Shown here: positions 25,054 to 33,058 of the stretch, piece by piece | Numbering within the stretch: position 1 is the stretch's first letter | How the letters are laid out: every line of letters begins with the position of its first letter | Assembly (NCBI RefSeq): GCF_020687695.1 | Contig: NZ_JAJEWL010000014.1 | Span: forward strand, 1 to 35,651 | Direction of reading: 5' to 3' | DNA length: 35,651 nt | Origin: Pusillimonas sp. MFBS29 | Lineage (GTDB): Bacteria; Pseudomonadota; Gammaproteobacteria; Burkholderiales; Burkholderiaceae_B | Notes under the pieces: model-generated | Databases searched by the model: none | Seen by the model: the letters and a program-made list of their open reading frames with translations, nothing else | Told to the model about the DNA's origin: nothing | Made by a program: the position numbers and the translations under genes

Positions 25054-25656
25054 ATGCGCTTGAGCACATCTCGCTATATTGCATGGTTGCCTGGCGTGCT
25101 GCTCGTGGTGGCAGCCGTACTGCAACCGTGGCTCGAAACCACCATGGCCCGCCATATGGGGCTGGAGTTTCCGCTTCTGTTTGTCATAGGCTGGTTGACC
25201 GCCTCGGCTGCGGGCCCGCGTCTTGCGCGGCTGATTGAGCCCTGGAACGCAAAGGGACTTACCGCGCTTGTAGTCACGGCCTTGGTGACTGCGTTCTGGA
25301 TGGTGCCTGCCGCGCTCGATCTGGCCGTCCTTCATACAGGCGTGGCCTTAATTAAGGTTCTTAGCTGGCTCGTTGCCGGCATGCTGGTGGGCGTCTCGTG
25401 GCGCCAGGCGGGCGTGGTGATTCAGGCATTTTTTATTTTCAACTGGTGCTGGATGACGGTTGCCGTGGGCCTGATCTATCAGGAAGCCCCGCAGCAATTG
25501 TGCAGCGTTTATCTGGTTGACGATCAATGGAATGCAGGGGCTTTCATGGTTTTCTGGGCCGTGGCTGTATTTATACTCTGGTTACCGGGGGTGATCAAAT
25601 CGAGCAACTTGCTGGGCGATAGCGTTGACTCATCCAAAACGCGGCGCACAAATTAG
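25054..25656 (+). CDS. Polytopic membrane protein, likely oxidase accessory
   Basis: The 200-residue protein has about six hydrophobic segments. The region ETTMARHMGLEFPLL in the first half slightly resembles CtaG-type assembly proteins, but the match is not strong enough to name it. It starts 3 bp after the SCO stop, which marks it as the last gene of the oxidase operon. A role in copper-site or heme assembly is inference from position. Confidence 0.7.
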   Translation: MRLSTSRYIAWLPGVLLVVAAVLQPWLETTMARHMGLEFPLLFVIGWLTASAAGPRLARLIEPWNAKGLTALVVTALVTAFWMVPAALDLAVLHTGVALIKVLSWLVAGMLVGVSWRQAGVVIQAFFIFNWCWMTVAVGLIYQEAPQQLCSVYLVDDQWNAGAFMVFWAVAVFILWLPGVIKSSNLLGDSVDSSKTRRTN

Positions 25657-25742
25657 GTGCATTTCCTGAGCGTACTTTGTTATTTAAAGGTGCACGATCT
25701 CGTTCTTGTAAGTGAGGAGACTTCGTCTTGCGTTAGTTGCTA

Positions 25743-25776
25743 TTGATATACGAATACCCTATAGTTACTATATGGT
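25743..25776 (+). promoter_or_regulatory. Promoter and operator of the PbrR-like gene
   Basis: TTGATA (25743-25748) and TACTAT (25766-25771) are spaced by 17 bp. A dyad with outer arms ACCCT (25756) and ATGGT (ending 25776) and core CTATAGTTACTATA overlaps the -10. Its left arm matches that of the cadA operator. Overlap with the -10 fits autorepression by the regulator. The ATG at 25796 follows after 19 bp. Confidence 0.7.
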
Positions 25777-25795
25777 TTTATTAACTGAGATTAAG

Positions 25796-26206
25796 ATGAA
25801 TATCAAGATTGGCGAACTGGCCAAGCGCACGGAATGTCAGGCCGAAACCATTCGTTATTATGAAAAGGAAGGGTTGTTACCGGAACCCTCTCGCACTAGC
25901 GGTAACTACCGTTTGTATAGTGAAGAACATGTTGAACGTCTACGATTCATCCGGCACTGTCGTACGCTCGACATGGCGTTGGACGAAGTACGTACCTTGC
26001 TTCAGTACCGTGACATGCCTACTGAGGATTGTGGCGACGTGAACGCCTTGCTTGATCAGCATATCCATGCGGTGGAGGTGCGCATGGACGAGTTAATGCA
26101 ATTGAAGGAGCATTTAGTGGTTTTGCGCCAAAAATGCACAAGCGCAAAACCGACGGAATCGTGCGGGATCTTACAAGCGTTGTCGGATTGCTCTTGCCAC
26201 GTTTAG
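25796..26206 (+). CDS. MerR-family metal regulator, PbrR/CadR type
   Basis: The 136-residue protein has the MerR helix-turn-helix (KIGELAKRTECQAETIRYYE), a dimerisation helix, and metal-binding Cys at positions 14, 79 and 134. These are the three numbered Cys of PbrR, the lead regulator of Cupriavidus; there is also Cys in the C-terminal loop (SCGILQALSDCSCHV). I chose the ATG at 25796 because upstream ATGs lie within or before the operator. Likely targets are its own promoter and that of cadA. Pb, Cd and Zn cannot be separated from sequence alone. Confidence 0.9.
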   Translation: MNIKIGELAKRTECQAETIRYYEKEGLLPEPSRTSGNYRLYSEEHVERLRFIRHCRTLDMALDEVRTLLQYRDMPTEDCGDVNALLDQHIHAVEVRMDELMQLKEHLVVLRQKCTSAKPTESCGILQALSDCSCHV

Positions 26207-26444
26207 GGTGTCAGTTTCAAATTTCATGAGCGTGTGCAGGTTTTCGTCAATCTACTATTCGCTCGATCACTTTGACATTATGGACTAACTCACTAGCTGG
26301 CTTATGGGGCGAGCTGGAATAATTGCATCCGTCGTCGGTACGTGTGTAGAGCACCGTTTCAAGTCGGAATGTGGTGTGATGGATGGAAATTGCATGGTGA
26401 GAGTCGACAGATAATCGCGCTAAAATCCTTGAACTATGTTTTGT

Positions 26445-26458
26445 GGTGCCGTGGCACC
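26445..26458. promoter_or_regulatory. Short hairpin before the small gene at 26474
   Basis: GGTGCC and GGCACC form a perfect stem just upstream of the ribosome site of the next small gene. There is no T-run, so it is not a clear terminator. Confidence 0.35.
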
Positions 26459-26473
26459 GTTACGGAGTGGTAA

Positions 26474-26677
26474 ATGATCAGTTTGGCCAGTGGCATTACA
26501 TTGGTTGTCGCGTTTGCGATAACCTTTATTATTTCCCGGCTTATTGTAAAACGCCGTGCGGCGAACGCAGCTATACAGGAGCGACAGCGTGTTGAGCGGC
26601 TTCGGCAAAACTTGCCGCCGCCAGTACTATCGAAGAACAAAAGTAAAAGGCGGCGACAAGAGCGTACGCAGCGCTGA
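26474..26677 (+). CDS. Small membrane protein of unknown function
   Basis: The 67-residue frame has an N-terminal span (MISLASGITLVVAFAITFII), then a highly basic cytoplasmic-type tail rich in Arg, Lys and Gln (QERQRVERLRQNLPPP). GGAG lies 8 bp before the ATG. The composition looks like a real small protein, but I do not recognise a family. Confidence 0.5.
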   Translation: MISLASGITLVVAFAITFIISRLIVKRRAANAAIQERQRVERLRQNLPPPVLSKNKSKRRRQERTQR

Positions 26678-27100
26678 TGTTTGTTTTTGAGAGTGCTCCC
26701 CGTCAAGGTCCGTAGTGGCCTCACTGGTGGCAGGGCATAAGAGGTGGATAAGCGCAAAGGATCCCAACTGCATGTAAGAGCGTTGCAACGATAATCTCCC
26801 GTAAATCCGCAGTGCTAAAAATGGAGGGATTGCCCAACGAATGCCACTTCTGTCTTGCCAAAGACAGCATGGCGTGTGCTGCGTTATAGACAGCTTCTCA
26901 CCTGCATATACCTACGGCGATATTTAGCTCCCCAATCCTTGCCCCATTGACTCGAGGCACGATGCGAGTTTGTCCTGTGCAAATTCATCTACGTTGTCCA
27001 GCCAGCCGTAAACGTTCCGCCCATTCCATCTTGGCAGATAATGTATCGCAAACTATGATGGTAAATGCCCTTTATCTGAGACCGTCTGACCGAGAGCAAT
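26678..27100. other. Gene-free stretch, nothing firmly recognised
   Basis: There is no long frame on either strand. A - strand frame ending near 26924 reads NGRNVYGWLDNVDEFAQDKL and then LASCLESMGQGLGS, which could be a gene remnant, but I could not match it. The right end must hold the promoter of the cation transporter gene. Confidence 0.35.
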
Positions 27101-27727
27101 ATGAGCGAGAGCCAACTGAAGGATAGCGGCAAGCCTGCCGATGAGATTCGAGATCTTGATCGAAGTACGTTGAAGTGGGTGCTTACCATCAATCTAGGGC
27201 AGTGTGTGGCAGGGGCGATGGTTGGATTGTGGGCAGAATCAACTGCGTTAATTGCAGCGGCTTTGGACAACCTTGCCGATGCGTCGGTTTATGGTGTCAG
27301 CCTCTATGCCATCGGTCGTGCCGCACATATTAAGGTGATGGCCGCGCGCTTATCCGGTTGGTTGCTGATAGGGTTGGCGCTCGGTGTGCTCTTTGAGGCG
27401 GTTCGTCGGTTCTTCGGCGGTGAGGCTCCCATTGGCGCTGCCATGATGGTGATGGCAACTGTCAATGCCGGCTTGAACTTAGTATGCCTACGGCTGTTGT
27501 CGCGCCATCGTGGCAACGACGTGAACTTCAAGGCCTCATCGATTTTCACCAGTAATGATTCGATCGCGAACGTTGGGATCGTTATCTCTGGCGCGCTCGT
27601 AATGTGGCTGGATTCCAATGCGCCGGACCTACTTCTCGGTATAGCCGTAGCCTGTGTCGCTGCCCACGGCGGGAAGGAAATACTTGAAGAGGCTGCCAAG
27701 ACTAAAGCCTGTTCAGAAGCTTCTTAA
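27101..27727 (+). CDS. CDF-type cation transporter (short form)
   Basis: The 208-residue protein has about five or six spans. An early helix carries ALDNLADASVYGVSLYA and a later one SNDSIANVGIVISG, the paired Asp-containing helices of cation diffusion facilitators that bind Zn or Co. It lacks the usual C-terminal cytoplasmic domain, as in the short cation transporters found in metal-resistance islands. It probably effluxes divalent metal. GAGAGC precedes the start. Confidence 0.8.
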   Translation: MSESQLKDSGKPADEIRDLDRSTLKWVLTINLGQCVAGAMVGLWAESTALIAAALDNLADASVYGVSLYAIGRAAHIKVMAARLSGWLLIGLALGVLFEAVRRFFGGEAPIGAAMMVMATVNAGLNLVCLRLLSRHRGNDVNFKASSIFTSNDSIANVGIVISGALVMWLDSNAPDLLLGIAVACVAAHGGKEILEEAAKTKACSEAS

Positions 27728-27817
27728 GCGTACGTCGCTGCCCGGAACTGATCTCGAACGGTTCATACAAACCACCCAAAAGAAGTCTCTTGGGAGCTGT
27801 GAGCGTGTATTGACAGC

Positions 27818-27904
27818 ATGGCGTTCCAGACAAATATACTTGCGTTAAATATTGCTGTTGAAGCGGCGCGTGGTGGCAACCATGGCAACGTAAGTGGTGG
27901 TTAG
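27818..27904 (+). pseudogene. Fragment of a methyl-accepting chemotaxis protein
   Basis: The short frame reads MAFQTNILALNIAVEAARGG and then NHGNVSGG before a stop. FQTNILALNxAVEAARxG is the highly conserved hairpin tip of chemoreceptor signalling domains. The rest of the gene is absent. It ends 7 bp before the IS630 insertion. Confidence 0.65.
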
Positions 27905-27978
27905 CGCACTAGAGCATTTTTGATTTAATTATATACATAATATAGACTATCCTCTGCGGCCACGATGGAGGGATAGTC

Positions 27979-28383
27979 ATGCATGCCTATTCGCAAGATC
28001 TGCGAGATCGAGTTTTGGGTGCACTGGAGCGCGGCGAAGGCCCTACAGCGATTGCCCGGCGCCATGAGGTCAGCCGTTTGTGGGTGTACCAGGTGCGCAA
28101 ACGATGGCAAGAAGACGGTCAGCGCCATAGTCTGCCCATGGGAGGCTATCGACGCTCGCGCATTGCGCATAAGGAAGATCAGATTCGACAGTGGATCGGG
28201 GCAACGCCCGATCTGACCCTGGCAGAACTGAGTGAACGTCTGGCCAAAGAAGGGATCCAGATCAAGGTCCCGGCACTTTGGCATCAGTTGAACAAATGGG
28301 GATTGAGCTTTAAAAAAAACCCTGCACGCCAGCGAGCAGTCGCGCGCCGACGTGTATCAGGCCCGGATTGCATGGATGGATGA
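27979..28383 (+). CDS. IS630 transposase N-terminal part (orfA)
   Basis: The 134-residue frame encodes helix-turn-helix DNA-binding domains ([35 protein letters not shown]). It leaves the transposase frame at an A8 run (28312-28319), after SFKKN. The continuation [17 protein letters not shown] lies in the +1 frame, so a shift in this run would join it to orfB. Confidence 0.85.
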   Translation: MHAYSQDLRDRVLGALERGEGPTAIARRHEVSRLWVYQVRKRWQEDGQRHSLPMGGYRRSRIAHKEDQIRQWIGATPDLTLAELSERLAKEGIQIKVPALWHQLNKWGLSFKKNPARQRAVARRRVSGPDCMDG

Positions 28384-28918
28384 TCAACCACGCTGGGATT
28401 GTCGGCATCTGGTCTTTCTCGATGAGACGGCCACCGCCACCAACATGACCCGACCAAGAGGCCGTTCACCTCGCGGCCAACGCTGCGTCGCCTCGGCGCC
28501 CCACGGCCACTGGAAGAGCACAACCTTCATTGCTGGCCTGCGTCATGATGCCATCACCGCCCCACTGGTGTTGGACGGCCCGATGAATGGCGCTGCGTTT
28601 CTGGCCTATATCGAAACCTGCCTGTGCCCCACGCTAAAACCGGGAGACATCGTAGTGGCCGATAATCTGTCTTGTCACAAGGTAGCGGGGGGCAGGCAGG
28701 CAATCGAAGCGCGCGGCGCCACGCTGCGCTATCTTCCACCGTATTCGCCCGATCTGAATCCGATCGAGAAGATGTTCTCCAAACTCAAGGCATTGCTGCG
28801 CAAGGCCGCCAAACGGACCGTGAACGATCGGTGGAACGAGATCGGCAGGGTCCTGGACTTGTTTACCTCCGCAGAATGCGCCAACTATTTTGCTTCATGC
28901 GGGTATGTAAACAAGTAA
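28352..28918 (+). CDS. IS630 transposase catalytic part (orfB)
   Basis: The frame has the DDE residues of IS630: [23 protein letters not shown] and [13 protein letters not shown]. Coding similarity starts upstream at about 28320 in the same frame, so the ATG at 28352 is probably not the true beginning. The full transposase would arise by slippage or frameshift on the A8 run. Confidence 0.85.
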   Translation: MYQARIAWMDDQPRWDCRHLVFLDETATATNMTRPRGRSPRGQRCVASAPHGHWKSTTFIAGLRHDAITAPLVLDGPMNGAAFLAYIETCLCPTLKPGDIVVADNLSCHKVAGGRQAIEARGATLRYLPPYSPDLNPIEKMFSKLKALLRKAAKRTVNDRWNEIGRVLDLFTSAECANYFASCGYVNK

Positions 28919-28931
28919 ATTAAAAATGCTC

Positions 28932-29298
28932 TAGCGTATTGAACGTTGCGCCGCTGGAAACACTACTTCGAACTGGGTTGCGTCGGCCGTCGAGCTGGCG
29001 CTGACTCGACCCCCATGGGCCTCTACAATTGTTTTCACGATAGCTAATCCAAGCCCCGAGCCTTCACTGCTGCGCTGGCGCGATGAATCCGGCCTATAGA
29101 ATCGTTCGAAAATATGGGTGAGGTGCTCCGGAGTTATGATCGGCCCTGGGTTCGCGATACAAACGCTTGCCTTGTCGGCGACGAGATTGAGCAATACCGT
29201 AACGCTGCGTCCACGCGGCGCGTAGCGAATGGCGTTCGACAATAGATTACTCAGCGCTCGGCGTATCATGAGTCTGTCCCCACGGACGAGTACTGGGC
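28932..29298 (-). pseudogene. C-terminal fragment of a heavy-metal sensor histidine kinase
   Basis: The - strand frame reads VLVRGDRLMIRRALSNLLSN, then AIRYAPRGRSVTV, and further on IFERFYRPDSSRQRSSEGSG, then LGLAIVKTIVEAHGGR. These are the N, F and G2 boxes of the HATPase domain in the CusS/IrlS class. The N-terminal sensor and His-containing parts are missing, cut by the IS3 element. The C-terminal stop is formed partly by IS630 sequence. The gene is dead. Confidence 0.85.
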
Positions 29299-29348
29299 TG
29301 AACCGCCCCGGATTTTGTGGAGGCTCCAACCTCTGAGAGAATGGAGCT

Positions 29349-29669
29349 ATGAAGAAGCAAAACAAGTTTTCCCCTGAAGTGCGTGAGCGTGCCGTGCGTA
29401 TGGTGCAGGAACACCGTGGCGAGTATCCGTCGTTGTGGGCGACTATCGAATCGATTGCCCCGAAGATTGGCTGTGTGCCGCAAACGTTGAACGAGTGGGT
29501 GCGCAAGCAGGAGGTTGATACCGGCGTGCGCGATGGGGTGCCCAGTGCTGAGCGAGAGCGTGTCAAAGCATTGGAACGCGAGGTGAAGGAATTGCGCCGT
29601 GCCAATGAGATTTTGAAGCTGGCGAGTGCTTTTTTCGCCCAGGCGGAGCTCGACCGCCGATTGAAGTAA
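29349..29669 (+). CDS. IS3 transposase OrfA
   Basis: The 106-residue protein has a helix-turn-helix ([20 protein letters not shown] and [15 protein letters not shown]) and a C-terminal leucine-zipper region ([20 protein letters not shown]). A canonical slippery heptamer T TTT TTC at 29630-29636 lies just before its end. Confidence 0.9.
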   Translation: MKKQNKFSPEVRERAVRMVQEHRGEYPSLWATIESIAPKIGCVPQTLNEWVRKQEVDTGVRDGVPSAERERVKALEREVKELRRANEILKLASAFFAQAELDRRLK

Positions 29670-30577
29670 TCCGGCAGTTTATTGATAAATACCGGAACAC
29701 TTACGGGGTCGAGCCACTTTGCAAGCTCTTGCAGATTGCCCCGTCCGGCTATCGATGTTATGCAGCGCAGCAGCGCAATCCGGCATTGTTATGTAATCGT
29801 GCCAAGCGCGACGCCGTGCTGATGCCGCAGATTCAACGCGTGTGGGAGCGAAACATGAGGGTCTACGGTGCGGACAAGGTCTGGCGTCAGCTTCATCGGG
29901 AGCAGCAAGAGGTAGCGCGATGTACGGTCGAACGACTGATGCGCCGCCTTGGTATCCAAGGGGCTCGTCGTGGCAAGACGGTTCGCACGACAGTATCAGA
30001 TACGGCGGCCCCTTGCCCGTTGGACCATGTCAATCGGCAATTCAAGGCTGACCGCCCCAATCAGTTGTGGGTGTCGGATTTCACCTATGTATCGACCTGG
30101 CAAGGCTGGCTGTATGTGGCGTTCGTCATTGACGTGTTTGCTCGTCGCATTGTGGGCTGGCGCGTCAGCAGTTCCATGCATACGGACTTCGTGCTCGATG
30201 CCCTGGAGCAGGCGCTGTATGACCGTCAGCCGGCGCAAACCGATGGCTTGATACACCATAGCGACAGAGGCTCCCAATACGTCTCCATCCGCTACACAGA
30301 GCGACTCTCTGAGGCCGGTATTGAGCCCTCTGTGGGTAGTCGCGGTGACAGCTACGACAATGCCTTAGCGGAAACCATCAATGGCTTGTACAAGGCTGAA
30401 CTGATTCATCGGCGCGGCCCCTGGAAAACCAAGGCATCCGTCGAATTGGCCACGCTGGAATGGGTTTCGTGGTTCAATCATCATCGCCTGCTGGAACCTA
30501 TCGGCTATATTCCGCCTGCGGAAGCTGAAGAAAATTATTATCGACAACTGTCTGAAAAGGTCACCGTCGAGATTTAA
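29636..30577 (+). CDS. IS3 transposase OrfB (frameshift product of OrfAB)
   Basis: The catalytic domain lies in the -1 frame relative to orfA. DDE residues are in [22 protein letters not shown] and [14 protein letters not shown]. The frame is open without an ATG from before the slippery site, which fits synthesis as an OrfAB fusion. The first ATG in frame is at 29729, inside the domain. Confidence 0.9.
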   Translation, partial: RPGGARPPIEVIRQFIDKYRNTYGVEPLCKLLQIAPSGYRCYAAQQRNPALLCNRAKRDAVLMPQIQRVWERNMRVYGADKVWRQLHREQQEVARCTVERLMRRLGIQGARRGKTVRTTVSDTAAPCPLDHVNRQFKADRPNQLWVSDFTYVSTWQGWLYVAFVIDVFARRIVGWRVSSSMHTDFVLDALEQALYDRQPAQTDGLIHHSDRGSQYVSIRYTERLSEAGIEPSVGSRGDSYDNALAETINGLYKAELIHRRGPWKTKASVELATLEWVSWFNHHRLLEPIGYIPPAEAEENYYRQLSEKVTVEI

Positions 30578-30616
30578 CTTAAACCAACCAGCCTCCACGG
30601 AACCCGGGGCGGTTCA

Positions 30617-30760
30617 GATTGATGCAGCGCGCGTACCTACTGTAAACGTTCCCGTCTGTTCAACTTTTTTCAGTGTCGTGGCCCTGTCCTGGGCCTGGAT
30701 GGGGGCAGCCGCTGATAATGCAATGGTTGCTGCGGAAATAAAGATCCATAGGCGTTTCAT
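30617..30760 (-). pseudogene. N-terminal fragment of an ABC amino-acid binding protein
   Basis: The 48-residue fragment begins MKRLWIFISAATIALSAAAP (signal peptide) and continues TTLKKVEQTGTFTVGTRAAS. The last part matches the first strand of amino-acid-type solute-binding proteins. AAGGAG precedes the start. The frame runs into the IS3 end, which supplies a TGA, so the remainder is lost. Confidence 0.7.
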
Positions 30761-30820
30761 TCTCTTGTCTCCTTAGAGTTGGAAGGGCGACCGCAGCTCT
30801 GTGTATGCGATCATTCAAAA

Positions 30821-32017
30821 CTATTTAGCGCCGCTCTTTGCGCTATCGATACAAACCGATTCGAACGTTTCCAGCGATTGGTTTAGCTCGGTAGCAAGGA
30901 CGCTGTAGTCTTCCAGGCCAATGGCAAGACGAATAATAGGTGCCTGGATACTGGGAAAGAGGCGGCTGGTCTGCTGTTGTGCGTGATAAAAGGCTGCGAG
31001 GCTGTGAAGCCCGCCGTAGCTTGCGCCAATGGCAATGTGACGAAACGAGCCGAACATGGCGCGGAAAGCGTCCAGAGGCGCATCCTGTAGCACTAAGGAA
31101 AAAAGGCTGCCGCTACCGCTAAACTGATCTTGCCACAAGCTATGTGTTTTGAAGGTACTTAGTGCGGGATGGAGCACTTCTCGAACCATGGGATGCCGCT
31201 GCAAATGCTCTGCAAGACGTAATGCCTTGACGGATTGGGCCTCAAGCCGCAAAGTCATGGTATCTAGGCCGCGTTGGACAAGAAAGCAATCTTCAGCGCT
31301 AACCGCTTGCCCCATGGTCGCCTGCAAAGCACGTAGTGCGGTGTGTAGTGCAATATCGTTTGTGCTAACGGAACCCATAAGCAAGTCGGAGTGACCACCC
31401 ATGTGCTTGGAGCAGGCCTGGATACACAGATCCACGCCAAGCGATAGCGGCGAAAAATACAAAGAACTAGCCCAACTGTTGTCGATTGCGGTCCTGATTC
31501 CGTGCGAGCGAGCCTGTGAAACAATGGCGGGCACGTCCTGCACCTCCATCGTGACAGTACCCGGTGACTCCAACCATATCAGCTGGGTATTAGATCGGAT
31601 GAGGTCTGCGATCCCCGACCCTATACACGGATCGTAGCGCTCCACCTCCACGCCCATGTGTGTAAGGTGCGTCGCGAAATCGTGTGCTGGGCCGTAGGCG
31701 GAATCCGTAATAAGAAGATGATCCCCGGCTTTCAACATGGTGAGCATGACAAGGCTTATCGCAGCCTGTCCTGAAGGCAGCACCACGCAATGGCTTGCCT
31801 TGTCCAATGCAGCGATGCGCGCCTCCAGCTCACGGTGGGTCGGCGTGCCGGTAGTTCCATAGGTATAGCCATCCGGTAATCGCGATTTACGAGCCACGAA
31901 TTCATCCAGGCTTGAGAAGGTAATCGTTGACGCCCTCCAGACAGCGGGCGACAGGCTTGAGAAGCCAGTGAGATATTTGCGTTGAACGGCTAGATGAGCG
32001 GCTGTAGCGTTTTTCAT
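30821..32017 (-). CDS. Cys/Met-metabolism PLP-dependent enzyme (MetC/MetB family)
   Basis: The roughly 398-residue enzyme belongs to the cystathionine beta-lyase/gamma-synthase fold. Visible motifs are TYGTTGTPTHRELE, the PLP-phosphate region LPSGQAAISLV, and the Schiff-base Lys in ACSKHMGGHSDLL. It likely cleaves or forms a C-S bond; the substrate is not determined. The start at 32017 is chosen because an upstream ATG at 32059 would place a palindrome (32034-32045) inside the gene. The gene is divergent from a LysR regulator, and the ABC-binding-protein fragment just downstream suggests an amino-acid operon. Confidence 0.85.
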   Translation of the reverse strand: MKNATAAHLAVQRKYLTGFSSLSPAVWRASTITFSSLDEFVARKSRLPDGYTYGTTGTPTHRELEARIAALDKASHCVVLPSGQAAISLVMLTMLKAGDHLLITDSAYGPAHDFATHLTHMGVEVERYDPCIGSGIADLIRSNTQLIWLESPGTVTMEVQDVPAIVSQARSHGIRTAIDNSWASSLYFSPLSLGVDLCIQACSKHMGGHSDLLMGSVSTNDIALHTALRALQATMGQAVSAEDCFLVQRGLDTMTLRLEAQSVKALRLAEHLQRHPMVREVLHPALSTFKTHSLWQDQFSGSGSLFSLVLQDAPLDAFRAMFGSFRHIAIGASYGGLHSLAAFYHAQQQTSRLFPSIQAPIIRLAIGLEDYSVLATELNQSLETFESVCIDSAKSGAK

Positions 32018-32033
32018 AAATCGAAGTATAGTT

Positions 32034-32045
32034 TTATAGCTATAA
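32034..32045. promoter_or_regulatory. Palindrome between PLP gene and LysR gene
   Basis: TTATAGCTATAA is a perfect 12-bp palindrome between the two divergent starts, the usual location for a LysR binding site. The T-N11-A class is possible, but the core is AT-rich and may simply contain the -10 boxes. Confidence 0.4.
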
Positions 32046-32090
32046 GAAATAACTTCCATTATGTTATTGGTCTAGAAGTAGAGGTTATAT

Positions 32091-33002
32091 ATGTTGCTAA
32101 GAGAGATTGAGGTTTTTCGTACGGTCATGACTTCGGGTACGGCAAGCAAGGCGGCCAAGCTGATGGGCGTGTCGCAGCCTGCAATTAGTCAGGCATTGCG
32201 GCGGTTAGAGCAACATGCCGGAATTGTTCTCTTTCTCAGGATGCGGGGCAGGCTACAGCCCACGCCGGCGGCTCAGGCCTTGTTAATTGAGGTGGATCGA
32301 TGCTTTGTTGGATTAGATGTGATTGAGCACCGTTTACGTAGCTTGCGTCAGTTCACTGGAGGCCGCCTAAATGTCGCCAGCTTGCCTGCTTTGGGCGTAG
32401 GTTTTCTACCGCGCGTCTTGCGTAATATGAAATTGCTGGCGGAGCAGCGTACGGTGTCCTTGCAAATCATGAGCTCCCGCGAGGTCCGCGAGCGACTCTT
32501 GTCGGGGCAGTGTGATCTAGGGCTTATGGCGGACGAAGTGTCGACCATTGGTTTGGAACACTCGATTTTCAGTCGCTTGGATGGGGTTATCGCCATACCC
32601 GCTTCTCATTCGCTGTCATGCAAACCGGTGATCAAGCCCCAGGATCTGAACGGCCAAGCCTTTATTGCACTCAATCCCGAGGACACTTCGCGTCGTCAGC
32701 TGCAGAGTGTGCTGGATAAACACTCTGTCGTGCCGTCCGTAGTGGTCGAAACTCCTTACTCGGTCAGCGTATGCGAACTTGTGCAGCAGGGCGTGGGCCT
32801 TGGCTTGGTAAGTCCGGTGACGGCTTTGGATTACGCTCAGCGTGGCATTGTGCTCCGCCCCTTTTCCGAACAGGTGGTATTCACCGGCATTCTAGCCTTT
32901 CCAGCGGGAACGCAACTCACAGCGTTCATGCAGACGTTCATCTCTGCAATGCGTACGCAGCTTGCAACGGATATGAGCCAACTGACTGCACTGATGTCTT
33001 GA
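32091..33002 (+). CDS. LysR-family transcriptional regulator
   Basis: The 303-residue protein has the LysR N-terminal helix-turn-helix (TASKAAKLMGVSQPAISQAL) and a C-terminal effector-binding domain. Sequence and length are normal. AGAGG precedes the ATG. It is divergent from the PLP enzyme gene and most likely controls it in response to an amino acid or sulfur compound. Confidence 0.9.
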   Translation: MLLREIEVFRTVMTSGTASKAAKLMGVSQPAISQALRRLEQHAGIVLFLRMRGRLQPTPAAQALLIEVDRCFVGLDVIEHRLRSLRQFTGGRLNVASLPALGVGFLPRVLRNMKLLAEQRTVSLQIMSSREVRERLLSGQCDLGLMADEVSTIGLEHSIFSRLDGVIAIPASHSLSCKPVIKPQDLNGQAFIALNPEDTSRRQLQSVLDKHSVVPSVVVETPYSVSVCELVQQGVGLGLVSPVTALDYAQRGIVLRPFSEQVVFTGILAFPAGTQLTAFMQTFISAMRTQLATDMSQLTALMS

Positions 33003-33058
33003 CCGAGCGAATAGCTCAATTGGTGCTTCGCTGACCGGCGGCACGTTACCCTCCCTAG

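Larger units (their letters stand above)
27912..28931 (+). mobile_element. IS630-family insertion sequence
   Basis: The element is 1020 bp. The ends carry inverted repeats GAGCATTTTTGATTTA (left) and the matching GAGCATTTTTAATTTA (right, reverse strand). Both ends are flanked by TA (27910-27911 and 28932-28933), the TA target duplication expected of IS630/Tc1-mariner elements. It carries two overlapping transposase frames. It truncates the histidine kinase fragment on its right. Confidence 0.9.
29299..30616 (+). mobile_element. IS3-family insertion sequence
   Basis: The element is 1318 bp. The ends are TGAACCGCCCCGG on the left and its complement on the right (CGGGGCGGTTCA). It carries orfA and orfB arranged for -1 frameshifting. 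No direct repeat flanks it: GGGC is on the left and GATT on the right, where IS3 elements normally leave 3-4 bp duplications. Confidence 0.9.

Noticed and set aside
26821-26898. Short frame MEGLPNECHFCLAKDSMACA between the small membrane gene and the cation transporter
   Set aside because: Very short, no ribosome site and no family match; CxxC alone is not evidence.
26924-27060. Minus-strand frame that could be a degraded protein end
   Set aside because: Competing frames look equally plausible and no family is recognised.
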